A DNA stretch of 8,368 bases from the NCBI GenBank assembly GCA_002483745.1, contig DLIM01000050.1, forward strand, positions 10,087-18,454. The letters are read 5' to 3'. Below are positions 5,225-8,368 of the stretch, piece by piece. Position numbers and translations under genes: made by a program. The stretch comes from Caryophanales bacterium UBA7642 (lineage in GTDB: Bacteria; Bacillota_I; Bacilli_A; RFN20; CAG-288). Every line of letters begins with the position of its first letter. The first letter of the stretch is position 1. The notes beneath the pieces were generated by a model. That model did no database searches. It had not been told where the DNA came from and worked only from the letters and a program-made list of their open reading frames with translations.

Positions 5225-6649
5225 CTATTCTAATCCTTGGTATCTTCTCACATATCCGTAAGTATTTGAAGTTTCACAATTGCTAGTATTTGTCTTGTTG
5301 CCCATATCGATAAGATCATAATAGGAGGCAGTCTTGAGGTTGACTCTTTTACCATTGCCGTTTTGAAGATTGAGTTTCTCGGTATAGATAGACCAAGTCG
5401 TAGTCCAGTAGCCATCAGTGCTAGCTTTATAGTTCCATAACTGATAGGAGTAGCCTCTTTTATCAAACCAGCCTAAGGTTTCCTTCCAGTCATTTTCATT
5501 ATCAAAGCAAGTGAATTCTCCTATTGAGTAAGGAACATCATTCTGATAATGACCCCAGCCTTTCATCTCGTAGTAGTCTAAGAAGAGCCAGGTCGGAACA
5601 TGGTTCCAATTATAGATATGAGTTTCATACTGGATGTTCTTCCAGGAATAGGTATCGGTAGGGATGAAGTTAGATAAGTCCCAAACCCCTTCGATAGTGA
5701 CGACATGATTATCGTTGTTCTTCCTGATAGCCTGATACATTTTATCAATAATCGGATACGCCGCTTTAGTATTACCCGCATTCTGATTATCAGGGTCAGA
5801 ACAAGGCTCATTAAGTAAATCATAAGTGGCTATATACTTACCTAATTCTATCTGGGTATTGGTATAGTAAGAAGAGATATAGTCCCAAATATCAACAGCG
5901 GCATTAATGTAGCTCTCATTAGACCAGAATTCGGCTTTCTGCATCAAACCTGAATGCTCATAGCCATTCTGGCTTCCTGGAACTCCATGTAGATCAAGAA
6001 TCAGATAAAGATCATTGATCTTGCATTCATTTAAGAACCAATCGAAGTAAGAAAAAGCTTCCGTCTCACTCTTTCTTGAGAAGGTCTTTTTAGCCTCATC
6101 ATAGTTAAGGATATTTCTCCAGTAGAAAGGTAATCTAATAGCGTTATATCCTAAGTCATTCTTGACGACTTTGAAGTCAAAGTCAGAGAACCAGTTAGCT
6201 CGATAATTATGAATTAGATCAGTTCTTTGTTGACTAGTTAAGTTAGGATTATCCTCTAATGCCTTATAAGCAGTCTCCTGAGGTAACACTGGATACTGAG
6301 GAATGTTATTAGAATCATAAACAATGTTTCCGCTATCATCTAGTTTCTCTCCGGCACTATAAGGAACAAGCCAGCCTTCTGATACTAAGCAGGCGCCGCA
6401 GTTAACTCCTTTTAGGATAAGACGTTTACCGTTCTTATCATATAAGGATGCTCCTTCCTGCTGAACTAAACCGGTATTGTTAGCAATAGTCTTATCTTTA
6501 CTGACCGGATCAGAATAAGTCTTGCATTTGATCGTAGTAATACCGACAAACGATAAAGGAACAACAATAATCACGGCTAAGACAATAAGAACAATCTTTA
6601 AAATCTTTCTTTTCTTCTTTTTCTTCGGCGTTTTGCACTCTTCAGACAT
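5225..6649 (-). CDS. Membrane-anchored GH5 glycoside hydrolase, exo-1,3-glucanase-like
   Basis: 474 residues; a retaining beta-glycosidase of clan GH-A expected to act outside the cell while anchored in the membrane. After a very basic start (KTPKKKKKRK) comes one membrane helix at about 16-38 with no cleavage site or lipobox, then a catalytic (beta/alpha)8 domain from about 60 to the end. All the GH5 landmarks are present: Arg172 (AIRLPFYW), His221 (LDLHG), Asn280-Glu281 (acid/base, in LLNEP), His344 and Tyr346 (ETHIYNW), Glu378 (nucleophile, in SIGEF) and Trp405 (QLWNYK). LKGVN, EGWL and LDLHGVPGSQNG resemble exo-beta-1,3-glucanases and related GH5 enzymes; substrate assignment from this alone is tentative. 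GGAGGT (6655-6660) six bases upstream fixes the start. There is no carbohydrate-binding module and no sugar transporter next door. The gene is divergent from metK and is closed by a strong terminator. Confidence 0.93.
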   Translation of the reverse strand: MSEECKTPKKKKKRKILKIVLIVLAVIIVVPLSFVGITTIKCKTYSDPVSKDKTIANNTGLVQQEGASLYDKNGKRLILKGVNCGACLVSEGWLVPYSAGEKLDDSGNIVYDSNNIPQYPVLPQETAYKALEDNPNLTSQQRTDLIHNYRANWFSDFDFKVVKNDLGYNAIRLPFYWRNILNYDEAKKTFSRKSETEAFSYFDWFLNECKINDLYLILDLHGVPGSQNGYEHSGLMQKAEFWSNESYINAAVDIWDYISSYYTNTQIELGKYIATYDLLNEPCSDPDNQNAGNTKAAYPIIDKMYQAIRKNNDNHVVTIEGVWDLSNFIPTDTYSWKNIQYETHIYNWNHVPTWLFLDYYEMKGWGHYQNDVPYSIGEFTCFDNENDWKETLGWFDKRGYSYQLWNYKASTDGYWTTTWSIYTEKLNLQNGNGKRVNLKTASYYDLIDMGNKTNTSNCETSNTYGYVRRYQGLE

Positions 6650-6814
6650 AAGAGACCTCCAAACTTATCAATATTTTACAACTTTTAGAAAAGCAGTTCT
6701 CCTTTTACCGGAACGCTTAGCAAATTTTAAAATCGATTGATCAAAGAACCATGATTCTTTTTATCTAGAAGAATATCTATCCCTAGCAACTTCCAAAACC
6801 CTAAAGCATACAAC
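6650..6814. other. Intergenic region upstream of the GH5 gene
   Basis: Apart from the GH5 ribosome site (GGAGGT on the minus strand, 6655-6660) little can be assigned. TAAAAT on the minus strand (6673-6678) is a possible -10 box but has no -35. An A/T-rich inverted repeat AAAGAA/TTCTTT (6743-6760) is weak. No open reading frame here looks genuine. Confidence 0.4.
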
Positions 6815-6842
6815 TTGATTATTGAGTTTTTTGTCTTATACT
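6815..6842 (+). promoter_or_regulatory. Promoter of the SAM leader and metK
   Basis: TTGATT (6815-6820) and TATACT (6837-6842) are 16 bp apart. The expected start point, about 6849, lies just before the first arm of the riboswitch P1 helix, which is where a leader transcript should begin. Confidence 0.75.
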
Positions 6843-6851
6843 ATCTCCGTA

Positions 6852-6952
6852 CTTATCAAGAACTAGGTAGAGTCAGTGAAAGAACCTAGTAGCAACTCTC
6901 ATTATTGAGTAAGTGCTCTCTGATAGCAAGGTACCACGCCTTGAGCGATAAG
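6852..6952 (+). promoter_or_regulatory. Compact SAM-I-like riboswitch aptamer upstream of metK
   Basis: A 101-base aptamer matching the SAM-I (S-box) plan. P1 is CTTATC (6852-6857) with GATAAG (6947-6952), followed by the usual AAGA. P2 is ACTAGGT (6862-6868) with ACCTAGT (6884-6890). The conserved AGCAAC follows. P3 is ACT-CTCA with TGAG-TA-AGT around a TTAT loop, then the conserved TGC. P4 is CAAGG (6927-6931) with CCTTG (6939-6943). Compared with Bacillus S-boxes, where GCAACC pairs into GGTGC, this has GCAACT pairing into AGTGC, a compensating change. The usual GGG/CCC P2b helix is absent, yet the P2 loop GTCAG (6872-6876) can still pair with CTGAT (6920-6924) as the pseudoknot. SAM binding would switch off metK, the SAM synthase gene, as a feedback loop. 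Confidence 0.82.
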
Positions 6953-6953
6953 C

Positions 6954-6996
6954 TGGAAGCCAAATGAGCCTTCCATAAATGTGGAGGGCTTTTTTT
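6954..6996 (+). terminator. Expression platform: SAM-riboswitch terminator and candidate antiterminator
   Basis: AGCCTTCCA (6967-6975) and TGGAGGGCT (6982-6990) form a 9-bp stem with one G-T pair and a six-base loop, followed by seven T. It stands between the aptamer and metK, so termination is expected when SAM is bound. A competing hairpin, TGGAAG (6954-6959) with CTTCCA (6970-6975), takes over the 5' arm of the terminator and directly adjoins P1. It is the best antiterminator I can see but does not overlap P1, so the coupling is not fully explained. Confidence 0.82.
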
Positions 6997-7027
6997 AATG
7001 CCCGAAATGAAAGGAGAAGTATTAGAT

Positions 7028-8194
7028 ATGTCCGATTCTAAGATTCTTTTTACAAGCGAGTCCGTAAGCGAAGGCCATCCAGACAAGATCTGCGATCAAG
7101 TGGCAGATGCTATCCTTGATGCTGTTCTAGCTAAGGATCATCAAGCCTATGTAGCCGTAGAATGCTTTGTCACTAAGCAGTTCCTTCTAATCGGAGGAGA
7201 AGTCCATACTAACGCCACTATTGATTATGAAAACATTGCCAGGGCCGTCATTAAAGACATCGGCTATGACAAAGATGAATTAGGCTTTAACTATAAAACC
7301 TTAAAGATCCTTAATATGATTCAGGATCAGTCTTCTGATATCAGGCAGGGAGTAGAAAAGAAGAATTATCTTGAAGAAGGCGCCGGTGATCAAGGAATCA
7401 TGTTTGGTTATGCCACTGATGAGACTGAAGGCTATATGCCTTTACCTATCACTATGGCCCACAAACTTGTAAGATACGCTACTAAATTAAGAAAAGAAGG
7501 TGTCTTTAAATATAGCCGTCCTGATATGAAATCTCAGGTCACTATCGACTATTCTTCTAACCCGATAAGAATTGATACTATCCTCATGTCCTGCCAGCAT
7601 GATCCTGACTATGATGAAAAAGAATTCAAGTCTTTCATTCATGAGAAGATCATGAAGAAAGTCGCTTTAGATTTTGGAATGAATACTGACTTCAAAGTCT
7701 TAATTAATCCTACCGGTAAATTTGTTATCGGTGGGCCGGCTGGCGATACTGGATTAACCGGAAGAAAGATTATTGTCGATACCTATGGCGGAAGTGCCCG
7801 TCATGGCGGCGGATCATTCTCAGGGAAGGATCCTTCTAAAGTCGATAGAAGTGGAGCCTATATGGCTAGATATATAGCCAAGAATTTAGTGGCGGCCGGT
7901 GTAGCAAAGAGGATGGAAATCCAATTAAGCTATGCAATTGGCAAGGCTGAACCCTTATCTATTAATATATCCACTTTTAAGACTTCGAATTACAGCGATG
8001 AGAAAATCTTAGATGTCATAAATAAAGTCTTTGACTGCAGGCCGGGAGCCATTATTAAGAAATTCAATCTTAGGTATCCAACTTTTAAATATCGTGACTT
8101 AGCCGCCTATGGCCATTTTGGTAGACCAGATATTGATTTACCATGGGAAAAGCTAGATGAAGTAGATACAATTAAGAAGCTTCTTAAAGACTAA
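7028..8194 (+). CDS. metK: S-adenosylmethionine synthase (methionine adenosyltransferase)
   Basis: Makes S-adenosylmethionine from methionine and ATP, releasing phosphate and pyrophosphate; cytosolic, normally a homotetramer needing Mg and K. The 388 residues match the full family length. Landmarks: SEGHPDK (14-20, ATP/Mg site with His17), the signature GAGDQGIMFGYA (118-129) and the P-loop-like GGGSFSGKD (260-268) followed by KVDRSGAY. The C-terminal region (YGHFGR, 361-366) is intact. The start is the ATG at 7028: AAAGGAG (7010-7016) precedes it and the protein then begins MSDSKILFTSESV, as in the family. An in-frame ATG at 6998 sits directly on the terminator T-run, upstream of the ribosome site, and is not used. 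Expression is controlled by the SAM-I-like leader just upstream. The gene is divergent from GH5 and convergent with the TetR-like gene. Confidence 0.98.
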   Translation: MSDSKILFTSESVSEGHPDKICDQVADAILDAVLAKDHQAYVAVECFVTKQFLLIGGEVHTNATIDYENIARAVIKDIGYDKDELGFNYKTLKILNMIQDQSSDIRQGVEKKNYLEEGAGDQGIMFGYATDETEGYMPLPITMAHKLVRYATKLRKEGVFKYSRPDMKSQVTIDYSSNPIRIDTILMSCQHDPDYDEKEFKSFIHEKIMKKVALDFGMNTDFKVLINPTGKFVIGGPAGDTGLTGRKIIVDTYGGSARHGGGSFSGKDPSKVDRSGAYMARYIAKNLVAAGVAKRMEIQLSYAIGKAEPLSINISTFKTSNYSDEKILDVINKVFDCRPGAIIKKFNLRYPTFKYRDLAAYGHFGRPDIDLPWEKLDEVDTIKKLLKD

Positions 8195-8201
8195 TCTTTA
8201 A
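8184..8201. repeat. Inverted repeat across the metK stop codon
   Basis: TTAAAGA and TCTTTAA (7 bp, loop CTAA that includes the stop codon) could form a small A/T-rich hairpin on either strand. Neither side has a proper T-tract, so it is at best a weak end signal for metK or for the convergent gene. Confidence 0.3.
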
Positions 8202-8220
8202 AGATAAAACAACTTTTAAT

Positions 8221-8368
8221 CTATAAACAATCTTTGATTGAATCTAAATAATATAAAGAAGCTCTTTCTGGAGTTTCTCTATATTCGTTCTTGACCCACC
8301 ATTTGCAGATTGTGACTAAATTTCCAGAGATAAATGCCAGAGATAATTCCTCTGGTATTTTTTTGGTG
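8221..8368 (-). CDS. C-terminal fragment of a TetR-like transcriptional regulator (cut by window edge)
   Basis: An open minus-strand frame enters from the right edge and runs 48 codons to a TAG at 8221-8223. The end of the peptide contains AFISGNLVTICKWWVKNEYR followed by ETPERASLYYLDSIKDCL. The pattern F(I/V)xGG(L/I)vxiixxWl, then a PEE/PER helix and a short final helix, is typical of the C-terminal ligand or dimer domain of TetR-family proteins of the DhaS/AcrR-like type. Here the second Gly is Asn. The DNA-binding domain would lie outside the window, so its targets cannot be inferred. It converges on metK with only 26 bp between stop codons. Confidence 0.68.
   Translation of the reverse strand, partial: TKKIPEELSLAFISGNLVTICKWWVKNEYRETPERASLYYLDSIKDCL
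8332..8361 (+). terminator. Possible metK terminator inside the convergent gene
   Basis: ATGCCAGAG and CTCTGGTAT pair around ATAATTC and are followed by a run of T on the plus strand, which has the form of an intrinsic terminator about 140 bases past metK. It lies within the coding sequence of the convergent gene, where the T-run encodes two Lys codons, so it may be coincidental. Confidence 0.5.

Noticed and set aside
5248..5823. Minus-strand frames overlapping the GH5 gene (5248-5466, 5578-5823)
   Set aside because: They lie in other frames of a gene with a complete GH5 active site.
6522..6740. Plus-strand frame across the GH5 start
   Set aside because: It encodes a Phe-rich mirror of the poly-Lys/hydrophobic GH5 N-terminus and has no ribosome site.
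6743..6760. Hairpin AAAGAA/TTCTTT as a terminator
   Set aside because: Only A/T-rich six pairs, and no gene ends just upstream on the plus strand.
6998..7027. Extended metK start at the ATG at 6998
   Set aside because: It lies directly on the terminator T-run and upstream of the AAAGGAG ribosome site; the family begins at the ATG at 7028.
6886..7086. Minus-strand frame across the riboswitch and metK start
   Set aside because: It overlaps a structured leader and conserved metK codons on the other strand; not protein-like.
329..8194. Use of genetic code 4 (TGA = Trp)
   Set aside because: All long genes are open under the standard bacterial code, with Trp as TGG and TAA/TAG stops.
1..8368. 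Mobile element, CRISPR array, phage or defence system
   Set aside because: No transposase, integrase, terminal repeats, spaced direct repeats or defence motifs were seen on either strand.

Overview
The window comes from a low-GC Gram-positive bacterium. Evidence: T-box and SAM-type leader RNAs, strong GGAGG-type Shine-Dalgarno sites, TTGAAA/TATAAT-like promoters, a lipobox protein, and A/T-rich genes that read cleanly in the standard bacterial code (Trp is TGG; no in-frame TGA is needed). The protein types (a BIG2/InlB-repeat lipoprotein, a membrane-anchored GH5 hydrolase, MetK) would fit an uncultured gut member of the Bacilli/Erysipelotrichia/Mollicutes-related group. That placement is inference.

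Layout, left to right. Positions 1-140 (minus strand) hold the 5' part of a T-box leader that runs off the left edge; its specifier reads best as AUG (Met), so the gene beyond the edge probably serves methionine (for example methionyl-tRNA synthetase or Met uptake/synthesis). Next, on the minus strand, is a 693-residue Ser/Thr-rich surface lipoprotein (329-2410) with its own terminator. Across a 138-bp divergent promoter region lies a 475-residue putative exported protein on the plus strand (2549-3976). A tRNA-Pro(GGG) gene on the minus strand (4164-4240) has a near-perfect promoter and its own terminator. Two further minus-strand genes follow: a four-helix membrane protein with a SHOCT-like cytoplasmic tail (4333-5007) and a membrane-anchored GH5 glycoside hydrolase (5225-6649), each separated by terminators. 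Divergent from GH5 is metK (7028-8194, plus strand), preceded by a promoter, a compact SAM-I-like aptamer and an intrinsic terminator. The right edge holds the last 48 codons of a convergent gene resembling a TetR-family regulator.

How they work together: the four middle protein genes look like a cell-envelope cluster of single transcription units rather than one operon. The outer edges are methionine/SAM related: an uncharged-tRNA sensor on the left and a SAM sensor on metK. The SAM leader is the most unusual element. It keeps the SAM-I core, including apparent covariation in P3 and in the pseudoknot, but lacks the short P2b helix. I see no CRISPR array, insertion sequence, phage gene or defence system.
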